DNA from: Verrucomicrobiota bacterium
Lineage (GTDB): Bacteria; Verrucomicrobiota; Verrucomicrobiia; Verrucomicrobiales; Akkermansiaceae
Direction of reading: 5' to 3'
Length of the DNA: 53,835 bases
NCBI GenBank assembly: GCA_004294095.1
Contig: RDZR01000038.1
Span: 1 to 53,835, forward strand
The position numbers were made by a program, and so were the translations under genes. A model generated the notes under the pieces. That model was not told the origin of the DNA. It did no database searches and saw only the letters and a list, made by a program, of their open reading frames with translations. Every line of letters starts with the position of its first letter. The first letter of the stretch is position 1. This document shows positions 9,801 to 17,976 of this stretch, piece by piece.

Positions 9801-12512
9801 GAGAGCAATGTCATCAAAGACGGCGATTTCATTATTTCCCTGAAGTGTTACGAATGCATAGGTGCCTCGGGGTGAAAAGACGACAGAAGTAGGCGACTCG
9901 CTATTATCGACATCGATGCGATTGATCTGATCAAAATTTTCTTGGTTATCTGCGAGACGGATTCTGGCAATAGCCGCACGCACGGTGTTCTCAGTATTTT
10001 GCAAGCCGGTGAAAAACGTTCCATGCTCGTCATTCATCTTAGAGCAAGTAATCCAAGCCCATTGATTATCAGGCGAGATGGTGATCCCTGCGAGCTGATT
10101 CAAAATACCCCGTCCATTGGATGAAGTATCACCTGCAAAGTTGCGAACCAGCGGGATCGTGCGGGTGAGCGTGAGTGGTGTGGTGTTGGCAACATCCCAC
10201 ACGTCAGCACGGTTAAGAGCGGCGGTAAATCTTGTGACAAGCACCCTTGATGCATCGCCAGTGATGGCGATGGCGCGAGGGGTGGGACCAAGATTGATGC
10301 TGCCGGTTTCGGCACGGGTGGAAGTATTGTAGCGTTTTAATACTCCGCTCCCAAAAAGTGTGACAAATGCAACGCTGCGGTCAGGAGTCATCGCAACGCC
10401 GTAAGGAACGCTGCCGTAGCCAGTGGCGATCGATCCGACAAGCGCCCCAGCAGGGCTGATGACGGCGATGCGGTCTGCATCATGGCAAGTCACCCACGCA
10501 TTTCCTGCAGCATCGACGGCGACGTTTCTGGGATCGGCACTGGTGGCAATACCTAGCAGCGCACGTAGATCATATTCTGCAATTTTCGCATTCGTATCGG
10601 CGTTAAGGATCGTCACTGTGTCTGCATCCGGGTTCACGGTCCAAACTCGGCGGTTGGCCAAGGTTGGAGAATTATTGAGTGAGATGGTAGAGGAATTGGT
10701 AGGACGGGTGCCAACAATCGCGGGCGAGACGGTCACGACGAGGCTCTTAGTTACCGTCGAAGTCGATCCGCCGGGCTTGGTGTCTCGCACCTGCACTTTG
10801 GCGTTAAAATGGCCATTGCTTGTATATGCCCGAGTCGCGGTAGGGCTGGATGTCCAGCTAGTGGATGGAGAACTATCTCCGAAAATGAAGCGGTATTGCA
10901 ACGGGTCTCCTTCAGGATCTGAGGCGGTTGCACTTAGCGTGACCGTCGTTCCGACCGTCGTTGGTGAAGGTAAGGCCGTGAAATTTGAAAGCACTGGAGA
11001 GGCGTTTCCGCCGGCAACCGAAGCGCCCGTCGAGAAGGTAAAAGTATAAGGTTGCATGCCATTTCCGGCTGCATCCTTGATGCCGTTTGCAGGGAGCACC
11101 ACTTCATAGGTTTTATTCAGAGCGAGATATTGCTTGGGTGTGATGGTCAGCATATCGTCATGCGAGAAGCTGATCCAACAATCAATAGGTGTAGTGGTGC
11201 CAACCTCGCGCAAGATCACACTGATGCCATTGATGATGGTGGACGGCTCCAGTGTCTCGTGAATTAAAATGCTCACTGGAGCCCCCACTGGGAAGTTGGT
11301 CTGCCCGGGACGCGGCACATGATAGCCGACATACGGGCCAGTCGTATCCGGAGCTGCTTGGTGCGCCCAAACGCCGAGATTGTCAGATGGCCCGAAACTA
11401 TAGCCACCGGTGATCAGCAAATTACCAATTGGCATCATGTATTGACTGGTATCGATCGGACCTACAGCAGAGCCAGCCGGACGATTATCACCCACTTGAT
11501 CCAATTCTAGAACCGGAGTGAAAGTGGTCATATCGATCTTCATTCTCTGGGCAAAGATGAAGTTGTCCTGGCATTGCACATAGGAGACATTCTGATCGCC
11601 TCGGAGTGCTGGCGTGCCGGCAGTATTGATTGACCGAACATGTTTCAAATCAGTGGGATCGCTTATATCAATGATATCCACTTTTGCTGCACCTTGGTCT
11701 GATAAAACTATGTAATTCTCAAATAGCACTGCGATATATGCGCCGAACGTGCCTGTTAGTTTATCGAGCAAAATTGGGCGCTCGGCGGGTGTTTTGAAGA
11801 CAGGCGAGATGTCGTAGGCGAGAATTCCTAGCTTCGAGTCATCTGAGGTGATAAAGAGAAGGTTCCCGAGAAGGATTGAATTTCCAGTTACTCCATCTTC
11901 GGCAAGTGAGTTCCAAGCAAACAAATCAACCGATCTTGGTGGCCCGGAAACACTTGGCCGCGTGATTGTAGTTGGTGTCGGTGAGTTCATGCCTGCATAT
12001 TGAATCCAATGAAATGGAAGAATCCAAGGCCAGTATAGTATGTGGCCGCTATTCACTTGGTTATAAACATTAAAATCTGGGAGCGTCTCCGAAAAGCCAT
12101 TCACCCCGTCTGAAACACGTTTGATCGCCATGCCAAAGACCCCCCCGAGATAGGGGGGGACGGATGTGTGTCCGTGATTTCCATGATCTGTCATGCTGGG
12201 AATGCTATCGCCATTGGCCGCGCTGAGCCGGATCCCGAAGGTGGATGCATCGTTTTTATTGCTAAACGACCACACTTTGTTGTCCGCGCCGGTGACCATG
12301 TTGGTGTAAAACCAGCCGTTCATGTAGCCGATGTTGGTGATGCGATTTTGGGTATTGGGGCTACGATAAAGCAATTTCCCGGGGACTTGAGTCGTGTTGG
12401 GAAATCCTTGGATCACATTCGGAATTTGCGCCATCCCAGATTGGCTCATAAACAGAATGCCTGAAATCCCGAAAATCCAATTTTCTGTTAGCTTTTTGAT
12501 GAGGTTTTTCAT
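6852..12512 (-). CDS. Giant secreted mosaic protein: beta-propellers, PKD, di-haem cytochrome c, Ig-like and PA14 domains
   Basis: 1,886 residues, starting at 12512 with a Sec signal (MKNLIKKLTENWIFG... SGMAQ). Approximate domain order: LVIVD-like propeller 30-395; SbsA/Ig-like 400-492 (KTYEVVLPANGIKDAAGNGM); PKD 502-595; YVTN-type propeller 604-957; a di-haem cytochrome c segment with CATCH at 1006 and CTDCH at 1135, plus TAPYFHDGS as in the MauG/cytochrome c peroxidase family; a carbohydrate-binding-like sandwich 1237-1342; the LLKYAF module 1382-1529 shared with the protein at 1130-3379; two He_PIG Ig domains 1532-1694 (LPPGISINAATGILSG, LPPGLSVNTTTGLISG); and PA14 1702-1886. A cell-surface or periplasmic redox and binding role is inferred; the substrate is unknown. 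The gene carries no TGTTAGA heptamer, unlike most neighbours. Confidence 0.85.
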   Translation of the reverse strand: MKNLIKKLTENWIFGISGILFMSQSGMAQIPNVIQGFPNTTQVPGKLLYRSPNTQNRITNIGYMNGWFYTNMVTGADNKVWSFSNKNDASTFGIRLSAANGDSIPSMTDHGNHGHTSVPPYLGGVFGMAIKRVSDGVNGFSETLPDFNVYNQVNSGHILYWPWILPFHWIQYAGMNSPTPTTITRPSVSGPPRSVDLFAWNSLAEDGVTGNSILLGNLLFITSDDSKLGILAYDISPVFKTPAERPILLDKLTGTFGAYIAVLFENYIVLSDQGAAKVDIIDISDPTDLKHVRSINTAGTPALRGDQNVSYVQCQDNFIFAQRMKIDMTTFTPVLELDQVGDNRPAGSAVGPIDTSQYMMPIGNLLITGGYSFGPSDNLGVWAHQAAPDTTGPYVGYHVPRPGQTNFPVGAPVSILIHETLEPSTIINGISVILREVGTTTPIDCWISFSHDDMLTITPKQYLALNKTYEVVLPANGIKDAAGNGMQPYTFTFSTGASVAGGNASPVLSNFTALPSPTTVGTTVTLSATASDPEGDPLQYRFIFGDSSPSTSWTSSPTATRAYTSNGHFNAKVQVRDTKPGGSTSTVTKSLVVTVSPAIVGTRPTNSSTISLNNSPTLANRRVWTVNPDADTVTILNADTNAKIAEYDLRALLGIATSADPRNVAVDAAGNAWVTCHDADRIAVISPAGALVGSIATGYGSVPYGVAMTPDRSVAFVTLFGSGVLKRYNTSTRAETGSINLGPTPRAIAITGDASRVLVTRFTAALNRADVWDVANTTPLTLTRTIPLVRNFAGDTSSNGRGILNQLAGITISPDNQWAWITCSKMNDEHGTFFTGLQNTENTVRAAIARIRLADNQENFDQINRIDVDNSESPTSVVFSPRGTYAFVTLQGNNEIAVFDDIALRAQDTKSTKWRFPTDLAPQGAVMDIETNKIFVNNFMARNVSVHNVTDFLVSGARTPSSVKVPTATTERLSSNVLAGKQIFYNASLKDALDKDAMSKDTYMSCATCHLDGAFDGRTWDFTQRGEGFRNTTDLRGRAGMAHGNVHWSGNFDEIQDFENDIRAHFGGTGLINAASVSSPLGTPKTGLSTALDQLASYVASLDRDTLPKSPFRNADGSMTAAAIAGKAVFESQSCTDCHGGANYSNSRGGFGVVPRLENVGTMRTSSGGRLGDYLAGIDTPTLLGIHATAPYFHDGSADVLAEVFQVAGGEVYQMEDGVLAGATERPGFININFTNSVHKNGLVQFNGAGSVTFNNIRGGTAAGQGALDFRFSCAPGKSITVTVNGTPFPLALQGEQPGWQTNTWMRSGRLEGFTLNPGNSNTIVVSSTMDAIAIDDMTVSTNNDLAKANPHRKVRALSTTDQNNLIAYLQQLDGSSPAAPDNNAALAAFRASQSIASDGSADTAAPAGDGVANLLKYAFNMIGSGTGQRGNVNQPNVDVMSATGSAGLPLITIDSEGYLVVTYVRRKASESPGIRYEVQFSNDLLGWSTNSAAVTGVTSLTTLLERVVVRDSQLIPRRFARVLVAANAENAPIIISPIATTVNQGAPFSYSIAASDNPTSYTAVGLPPGISINAATGILSGNPTTSGTFVVTIGATNAAGTVNTQLTITVSLLPPVINSPTTATVNIGSAFNYQITATQFVSSFSASPLPPGLSVNTTTGLISGTPTLDGVYVVNLTATNAAASDTETLTITVNFVQGPNPTGVRRDYWTGIGGGSISDLTSNPNFPANPTGSDILPRLRATNWSNPAVSSDWGDNYGQRLRAILTAPATGNYVFWVSSDDASQFWISPTSNPAGRVMVAQVSNWTNVDEWNKETTQRSSNNSFTFNGGAPGVITLTAGQTYYIEVLHKQGAGGNHLSAGWRTPASGAGSEPAQIVPTSVLVPFP

Positions 12513-12728
12513 AAGATATTTATTACTTAGCAAACACCCAAACATCGCGTGGATTTTAAGGCAAGAAAAAAGAATGCCGCCGATTCATTTTACGAGCTTA
12601 AAATAGTTGACAAATTATTTATAATCATTTGATTTGCAGCAAGTTAATTGAAATAAAAATCCCATTCAACTTTTTGGGAAAATTGATTTTCATCTTGCAT
12701 CTTGCAGCCAAATGCATCGTCTAACTGA
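12513..12728. other. Divergent intergenic region, AT-rich
   Basis: 216 bases between the divergent large surface-protein gene and the YwaF-like gene. It is clearly more AT-rich than its surroundings and must hold promoters for both. A TTGACA (12607-12612) and a TATAAT (12620-12625) occur on the plus strand but are only 7 bases apart, so they are not a sigma-70 pair. I see no hairpin or riboswitch. Confidence 0.4.
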
Positions 12729-13421
12729 ATGGAATCTTTTCGTCCTTTTTCGGCAGAACACGCTTGGGCCATCGCCGCTGGATGCTTCTGGATGTTGATC
12801 ATGCTTTGGCTTGGCAAACGCGGAGGCTCATCGGAAGTTTGGGCGAGGCGGATCCTAATCGGCATCCTACTTGCGGCGTATCCGGCGAACTTAGCGGCAT
12901 GGTCACTCGCCGATGCACCTCGAAGCCTGGACAATCTGCTGCCATTTCATCTGTGCGATGTAGCCACGCTATTAGCTGCCATCAGTTTGTGGAAAAAAAA
13001 TGACCTACTCGCTGCGATGACTTATTTTTGGGGGCTCGCGGCAACCATGCAGGGCTTACTCACGCCCGCGCTTTCACTCAACTTCCCGCACCCCGCGTTT
13101 TTCTCATTTTTCATCCAGCATATCGCGATCGTCATTACTGCGCTTTACCTGCCGATCGTGGCTGGTTGGCGGCCAAGACGGCCACTCATGAAGACCGTCG
13201 GCAAAGTCTGGCTCTACTCGATCGCCTACCTCGCATGCGCGATGGGGATCAATCGCCTGCTCGGCACCAATTTTGCCTTCGCTTCGCGCCCACCGGACAA
13301 CCCAAGCCTGATCGATCACCTCGGGCCGTGGCCATGGTATCTTGCAGCAATGGCCGCCATTGCTCTGGGTATTTTCAGCCTGTTAGCACTCCCGTTTCTG
13401 CGAAAATCTCCACATGGTTAG
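12729..13421 (+). CDS. YwaF/TIGR02206-family integral membrane protein
   Basis: A 230-residue polytopic membrane protein with about seven hydrophobic segments. The signature LPFHLCDVA near residue 75, the SFFIQHIAIV segment, and an FAFASRPPDNPSLIDHLGPWPWY stretch near the end are typical of the YwaF/TIGR02206 family, whose function is unknown. It is transcribed alone, divergent from the large surface-protein gene. The downstream SMP-30 gene is convergent, 21 bases away. TGTTAGA copies lie at the 3' end and in the short gap. Confidence 0.8.
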   Translation: MESFRPFSAEHAWAIAAGCFWMLIMLWLGKRGGSSEVWARRILIGILLAAYPANLAAWSLADAPRSLDNLLPFHLCDVATLLAAISLWKKNDLLAAMTYFWGLAATMQGLLTPALSLNFPHPAFFSFFIQHIAIVITALYLPIVAGWRPRRPLMKTVGKVWLYSIAYLACAMGINRLLGTNFAFASRPPDNPSLIDHLGPWPWYLAAMAAIALGIFSLLALPFLRKSPHG

Positions 13422-13442
13422 ATTATCTGTTAGAAAAAACGA

Positions 13443-14363
13443 TCACTCCTTGCGCTGATGGATAACTCCCGGCGTGAGGCATCTAACTGAGTAAAGAGAC
13501 TTGCCCGCAGTGATGAATAAGGTCTGGCCATCATCGCCGCCGAAGCAAACGTTGGTTGGGCGCTCAGGCATGGCCAAAACGGTTAGAAATTTTCCGTTAG
13601 AATCAAAAACCTTCACCCCATCTTGAGTGGTGGTGAAAAGACGGCCTTGCTGATCCACGGTCATGCCGTCGCTAACAGCATCAATTTCTCCAACTGGCTC
13701 TGCACAGATTTCTCCTACAGCAGGCGTTTGATAAATCAGAATCTTACCAATCGTCCCCATATCGGAAATATAAAGCCGCGTGTGATCCGGCGAAAATGCA
13801 ATGCCATTTGGCATGTCCAAACTACGATTCACGGCATCAATTTTGCCAGTGCTTGGTTCAAAGCGATAGACCCACTGTCCGCCGATATCACTCGGCTTTC
13901 CTTCCAGCCCATAAGACGGATCGGTAAACCAGATGCTGCCGTCTGAGTGCAAAGCAAGGTCATTTGGCGAGTTGAGCATTTTGCCCTCGAAGCGATCGAT
14001 GAGCACCGTGACTTCGCCATCATCTTCGAAGCGCACCAAGTTACGTCCTTGATGCTGACAACTCACCAAGCGTCCCTCATCGTCTAACATATTTCCATTG
14101 CTCTGCGCGGTATTTCTCAAAAATTTCGCGCCGTCATTTTTGGTCCACTGCATTTGCACGGATGCCGGAATATCGCTCCAAATAAGCATCTGCTTTTCCG
14201 GCAGCCAGACTGGGCCTTCGGTGAATTTCATATCCGTGGCCAAACGATCTAACTTCGCATCCGGAGCGAAAATCGCGGCTTGCTCAGCAGCGGTCGCAGC
14301 ATGCAAGCCACCCATAAAAATGGCCGTTAGAAAAGCGCAGAGAAACCGAAGATTTTTTTTCAT
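13443..14363 (-). CDS. Secreted SMP-30/gluconolactonase-family protein
   Basis: 306 residues with an N-terminal signal peptide (MKKNLRFLCAFLTAIFMGG, cleavage near HAATA). It then has the six-bladed SMP-30/LRE propeller: the metal-site Glu in KFTEGPVWLPE, an Asn in MLNSPNDLALHSDGSIWFTDPSYGL, and the Asp of ISDMGT/VSDGMTVDQQG. Family members hydrolyse sugar lactones or related esters with a divalent metal. The export signal points to a periplasmic enzyme, but the substrate cannot be told. It is divergent from the HTH gene at 14424 across only 60 bases, so the HTH protein could regulate it. Confidence 0.88.
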   Translation of the reverse strand: MKKNLRFLCAFLTAIFMGGLHAATAAEQAAIFAPDAKLDRLATDMKFTEGPVWLPEKQMLIWSDIPASVQMQWTKNDGAKFLRNTAQSNGNMLDDEGRLVSCQHQGRNLVRFEDDGEVTVLIDRFEGKMLNSPNDLALHSDGSIWFTDPSYGLEGKPSDIGGQWVYRFEPSTGKIDAVNRSLDMPNGIAFSPDHTRLYISDMGTIGKILIYQTPAVGEICAEPVGEIDAVSDGMTVDQQGRLFTTTQDGVKVFDSNGKFLTVLAMPERPTNVCFGGDDGQTLFITAGKSLYSVRCLTPGVIHQRKE

Positions 14364-14423
14364 GACGAAAGGTTGCTAGAATGTCCGCTTCCCATCCATG
14401 CATATTTTGTTTAGGAAAAAGGT

Positions 14424-14912
14424 ATGGAGAGCTACGAAGTATTGAGAAGAACTTTGCAAAAGACAACCCCCAAGGCCGTAGCCGCTGAACTGGGAGTATC
14501 TTTATCCCTCGTTTATAAATGGGCCGAGCAGCCCACGGATTTCAACGGTGGCAATAAAAATCCGCTCGCGCGGCTCTTGCAGATTATTGAACTCAGCGAG
14601 GACAATGGCATTGTCGATTGGCTATGCCGCAAGCGCGGTGGGCACTTCGTCAAGGATCCGGATGTGACCCGAGAGCGCATTCCGGACCTCACGCCGGCCA
14701 CGCAGGAAATCATCGGCCACTTTGCCAACATGCTCAGCGAAATTAGCCGCGCCGCCAATGACCAATCCGTCACCACCGATGAAGCCAAGGAGATCCGCGA
14801 AGTGTGGGATAAACTCAAAAGCTACGCCGAGGGCTTCGTCCGCAGTTGTGAAAACGGTGACTTCGAGGAAATGAGCCAGCTGGCCAAGCAAAGTCCGTTC
14901 CGGCAAAAATAA
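14424..14912 (+). CDS. Small helix-turn-helix protein of unknown function
   Basis: 162 residues. Residues ~12-35 (TTPKAVAAELGVSLSLVYKW) fit a helix-turn-helix of the CI/CII or XRE kind. The rest is mostly helical and charged, with no recognisable domain (DLTPATQEIIGHFANMLSEISRAA, WDKLKSYAEGF). The layout is reminiscent of phage CII-type regulators of similar size, but no phage gene is nearby, so it is more likely a resident regulator. The promoter region is shared with the divergent SMP-30 gene (60 bases). The convergent uup gene begins its 3' end 9 bases downstream. Confidence 0.6.
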   Translation: MESYEVLRRTLQKTTPKAVAAELGVSLSLVYKWAEQPTDFNGGNKNPLARLLQIIELSEDNGIVDWLCRKRGGHFVKDPDVTRERIPDLTPATQEIIGHFANMLSEISRAANDQSVTTDEAKEIREVWDKLKSYAEGFVRSCENGDFEEMSQLAKQSPFRQK

Positions 14913-14921
14913 TCAACCACT

Positions 14922-16823
14922 CTAACTGTTAGCAGCTTCACACTCTGCTTTCAAGGATTCGAGAGCTTCCCAGCGCTGGTAAAGTTCGCTCAGCTTCGTT
15001 TTTTCCTGCTCCAATTGCCGAATATGCTCCGGCAATTTTTCTAAATGCTTCACTTGAAAATCAGGATGATGAAGTGATGCTTCGAGCTGTTGGATGCCAT
15101 CTTCAAGCACCTCAATTTGCTTCTCAAGCGCGTCTAACGCCTGCCGGTCCCGATTGGAAAATTTACGTGGTTTGTTCGCTTGCGGAGGACGTTTACTCGG
15201 GACTTGCGAACTAGCAGTTAGATGCGCCCGCGCTGCCGCAAACCGCTGAACGCGCTTTTCCAAATAATAGGAATAATTCCCCTCGTGCACCACCACCCCA
15301 TCATCTTCAAACGCGATGATTTGATCACAAATACGATCTAAAAAATATCGATCGTGAGAGACCACCAGCACGCTGCCCTCAAAATCTGCTAGAGCATCTT
15401 CCAACATGCGCAACGAGGGTAAATCCAAATCATTCGTCGGCTCGTCTAACACTAACAGATTCCCCCCATTTTTCAGCACCTTGGCCAGCATCAATCTTGC
15501 GCGCTCACCGCCGGATAAAAGATCCACACGTTCATTCACGCGTTGATCATCAAATTGAAAGCGCCGCAAATAACTCCGCGCGCTGATCCATTGGTTGCCA
15601 AAAAGCACTTTCTCCTGTCCGCCGGAAACTTCGTCTAACAAAGATCCATTTCCATCTAACTGCATGCGCGTTTGATCAATGCAATTTACCACCACGCGCT
15701 TGCCTAACAGCGCTTTACCTTCGCTGGCTGAAACTTCTCCGAGGCAAAGTTTCAGCAGCGTCGTCTTGCCGGATCCATTTCGGCCAACGATGCCTGTGCA
15801 TTGCCCAGGTCTTAAAATGAAATCAAGATGGCGGAATAACCAACGCGGCTCGTCCTCCGCGCCAATTTGCACCCCCGCATTTTCTAACACCACCACCTGG
15901 TCTCCAAGCGCGGGCGGTGGCGGAATGAGCAAATCCATCTCGCGCTCTTCTGGCGGCGCAGCAAGCCCTTCCACTTCGTAAAATTGGTTAAGGCGGTTGC
16001 GCGATTTCGTGCCACGCGCTTTCACTCCAGACCTCACCCACTCCAACTCAGAGCGCAGGAAACGCTGCCGCCGCCGCTCGGTTTGGTTCGAGATTTGTTG
16101 GCGCACGGCTTTGGACTCGAGATAAGCCGTATAATTGCCGGGATGTGAAAACGCACGGCCTTGATCAATCTCAATAATCCGAGTGGCGATCGTGTCTAAA
16201 AAATAACGATCGTGCGTCACGAAAATCACCGCCCCAGAAAACGCACGCAGCGCGTCTTCTAACCAACGGATCGATTCCGAATCAAGATGGTTGGTCGGCT
16301 CATCTAACAAAAGAAGATCCGGCTGGCAACTTAACGCGCGGCAAAGAGCCACGCGCCTCAGCTCACCACCAGACAAATTTTCACAAATCGAATCTAACCG
16401 TGGTGTGGCGAGTGCTGTCGCCGTGGCGCGGATGCGGGCTTCTAAATTCCAGCCGTCCGCATGCTCGATGAAGTGCTGCAGCTCAGCAAGTTCCGCCGCA
16501 CTGCCGTCCCCCTGCTCATAGCGCTTGATCGCAGCCACCAAGTCCGCAGCTCCGGCGGCGATGTTCTCCATCACTGTGAGCTTTGGATCGAGTTCAAACT
16601 CCTGCGGCAGGTAGCCGATGCGCAGCCCGCGTTGTTTGGAAACTTCTCCAGAATCCGCCGCTTGCTCACCTGTTAGAATTTTTAGCAGCGATGTTTTGCC
16701 ACATCCATTGCGGCCTACTAAACCAACTTTCTCACCCGAGGAGACCGCCAGTGTAGCTCCTTCTAACAGCGCATGATAAGCGTAGCGTAGGCGAATTTCC
16801 GAAGCAGATAACAATGAAGACAT
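14922..16823 (-). CDS. uup: ABC-F ATPase, Uup type
   Basis: 633 residues with two ABC cassettes and no membrane segment. Walker A motifs lie near residues 35 (GRNGCGKTS) and 346 (GRNGSGKTT). Signatures are LSGGELRR and LSGGERAR, and Walker B motifs are LLLLDEPTNHLD and LLVLDEPTNDLD (~458). The linker has the Uup/Etta-like EWVRSGVKARGTKSRNRL. The C-terminal ~75 residues form a predicted coiled coil (DALEKQIEVLEDGIQQLEASL), a Uup hallmark. Family members act on ribosomes or branched DNA intermediates. This gene is especially rich in the TCTAACA heptamer. The pta gene lies just upstream on the same strand. Confidence 0.92.
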   Translation of the reverse strand: MSSLLSASEIRLRYAYHALLEGATLAVSSGEKVGLVGRNGCGKTSLLKILTGEQAADSGEVSKQRGLRIGYLPQEFELDPKLTVMENIAAGAADLVAAIKRYEQGDGSAAELAELQHFIEHADGWNLEARIRATATALATPRLDSICENLSGGELRRVALCRALSCQPDLLLLDEPTNHLDSESIRWLEDALRAFSGAVIFVTHDRYFLDTIATRIIEIDQGRAFSHPGNYTAYLESKAVRQQISNQTERRRQRFLRSELEWVRSGVKARGTKSRNRLNQFYEVEGLAAPPEEREMDLLIPPPPALGDQVVVLENAGVQIGAEDEPRWLFRHLDFILRPGQCTGIVGRNGSGKTTLLKLCLGEVSASEGKALLGKRVVVNCIDQTRMQLDGNGSLLDEVSGGQEKVLFGNQWISARSYLRRFQFDDQRVNERVDLLSGGERARLMLAKVLKNGGNLLVLDEPTNDLDLPSLRMLEDALADFEGSVLVVSHDRYFLDRICDQIIAFEDDGVVVHEGNYSYYLEKRVQRFAAARAHLTASSQVPSKRPPQANKPRKFSNRDRQALDALEKQIEVLEDGIQQLEASLHHPDFQVKHLEKLPEHIRQLEQEKTKLSELYQRWEALESLKAECEAANS

Positions 16824-16838
16824 GATCTAACAAACCAA

Positions 16839-17912
16839 TCAAACTTCTCCATCTGGATACAATTGGTGGAACTTGATCGCCTCCACCGCGATGGCCGCTG
16901 CCGTGCCAAAAATCGCCTCGACCGATGCCGTGCGCGGCACCTGTGCGGCAGGTCGCGAGAGACCAAGAATCAATTGACCATAGCACTGAGCACCGGCGAC
17001 GTGTTGGAGCAACTTCAGCGCAATATGGCCCGCATCCAAGTTGGGAAAAACCAGCACATCCGCAATCGGCCGCGCTTCTGGAGCTGGCATGATGATCTCC
17101 GCGGCGGTCGGATCCAGTGCCACATCGGCCTGAATCTCGCCCTCGATGACGATCTCAAGAAAGTCCGCTGCCGCTCGATCGCGGGCCAAAGTCGCCGCCG
17201 CCGCCACCCGCTGCGCATCGGCATTGCTCGCGGAGCCTTTTGTCGAGTGGCTCAACATCGCCACCAATGGACGCTGCCCCAAGAAGTGACGCGCGAGTTT
17301 TCCCGTCTCAAGCGCAATGCTTGCCAACTCCTCAATCGATGGCTGGGGAATCAATCCACAATCTGCTAGAAACAACAATCCATCACTCCCCAAGTTGGGC
17401 AAATGAGAACCTGTTAGAATGTTCACTCCGAAAATTTTCGGCACATGCGCCAGCGGCTTGATCGTGTGAATCAGCGCCCGAAAATACGCGGATGGTTGCG
17501 CAAGATTTCCGCCGACGATGGCATCTGCTTGGCCATACTGCACCATCAGTGCACCATAATAATGCGGCTTGGCCACCAGCTCTTCAGCCTTGGCCGATTG
17601 CACGCTGCGGTAACGGGCCATGTTTTCGACTCGTTGGCAAAATAACCCGAAATCCGTCGATACCGGCGGATCGATCAAGTGCACGAATTTCAAAGAAATT
17701 CCATGCTCAGCTGCCAACGCACGAATCTGATCCCTATTTCCTAACAAAATTGGTGCCACCGCTTCCTCAGCCACCAGCCGCGCTGCCGCCTCAATGACAC
17801 GCACGTCTTCTCCCTCGGTAAAAACAACCCGCTTTGGATGACGGCGGAGCTGCTCTAACAAGTGACGAGTCACACGGTTAGCAGATTCAGGATGGGTAGA
17901 AATTTCAGACAT
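16839..17912 (-). CDS. pta: Phosphate acetyltransferase
   Basis: Interconverts acetyl-CoA and acetyl phosphate. The 357 residues match the PTA_PTB catalytic domain, the short form without the DRTGG regulatory part. The sequence has RVVFTEGEDVRVIEAA at the N-terminus, QYGQADAIVGG in the middle, LSHSTKGSASN, VEGEIQADVAL, and FPNLDAGHIALKLLQ towards the C-terminus, all typical of Pta. The ATG at 17912 (MSEIST) is preferred to the one two codons upstream. No ackA gene is in the window. uup starts 15 bases downstream, so the two may be co-transcribed. Confidence 0.93.
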   Translation of the reverse strand: MSEISTHPESANRVTRHLLEQLRRHPKRVVFTEGEDVRVIEAAARLVAEEAVAPILLGNRDQIRALAAEHGISLKFVHLIDPPVSTDFGLFCQRVENMARYRSVQSAKAEELVAKPHYYGALMVQYGQADAIVGGNLAQPSAYFRALIHTIKPLAHVPKIFGVNILTGSHLPNLGSDGLLFLADCGLIPQPSIEELASIALETGKLARHFLGQRPLVAMLSHSTKGSASNADAQRVAAAATLARDRAAADFLEIVIEGEIQADVALDPTAAEIIMPAPEARPIADVLVFPNLDAGHIALKLLQHVAGAQCYGQLILGLSRPAAQVPRTASVEAIFGTAAAIAVEAIKFHQLYPDGEV

Positions 17913-17976
17913 GATCAAGCGATGGGCGCGCGCCCATGATGCAAGCTGATATTTTCTGTTCGTTCAACCGCTTTCC

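Noticed and set aside
10423-11049. 208-residue plus-strand frame
   Set aside because: It is the antisense shadow of the PKD/propeller region of the large secreted protein.
12607-12625. TTGACA followed by TATAAT as a sigma-70 promoter
   Set aside because: Both words are present but only 7 bases apart instead of about 17.
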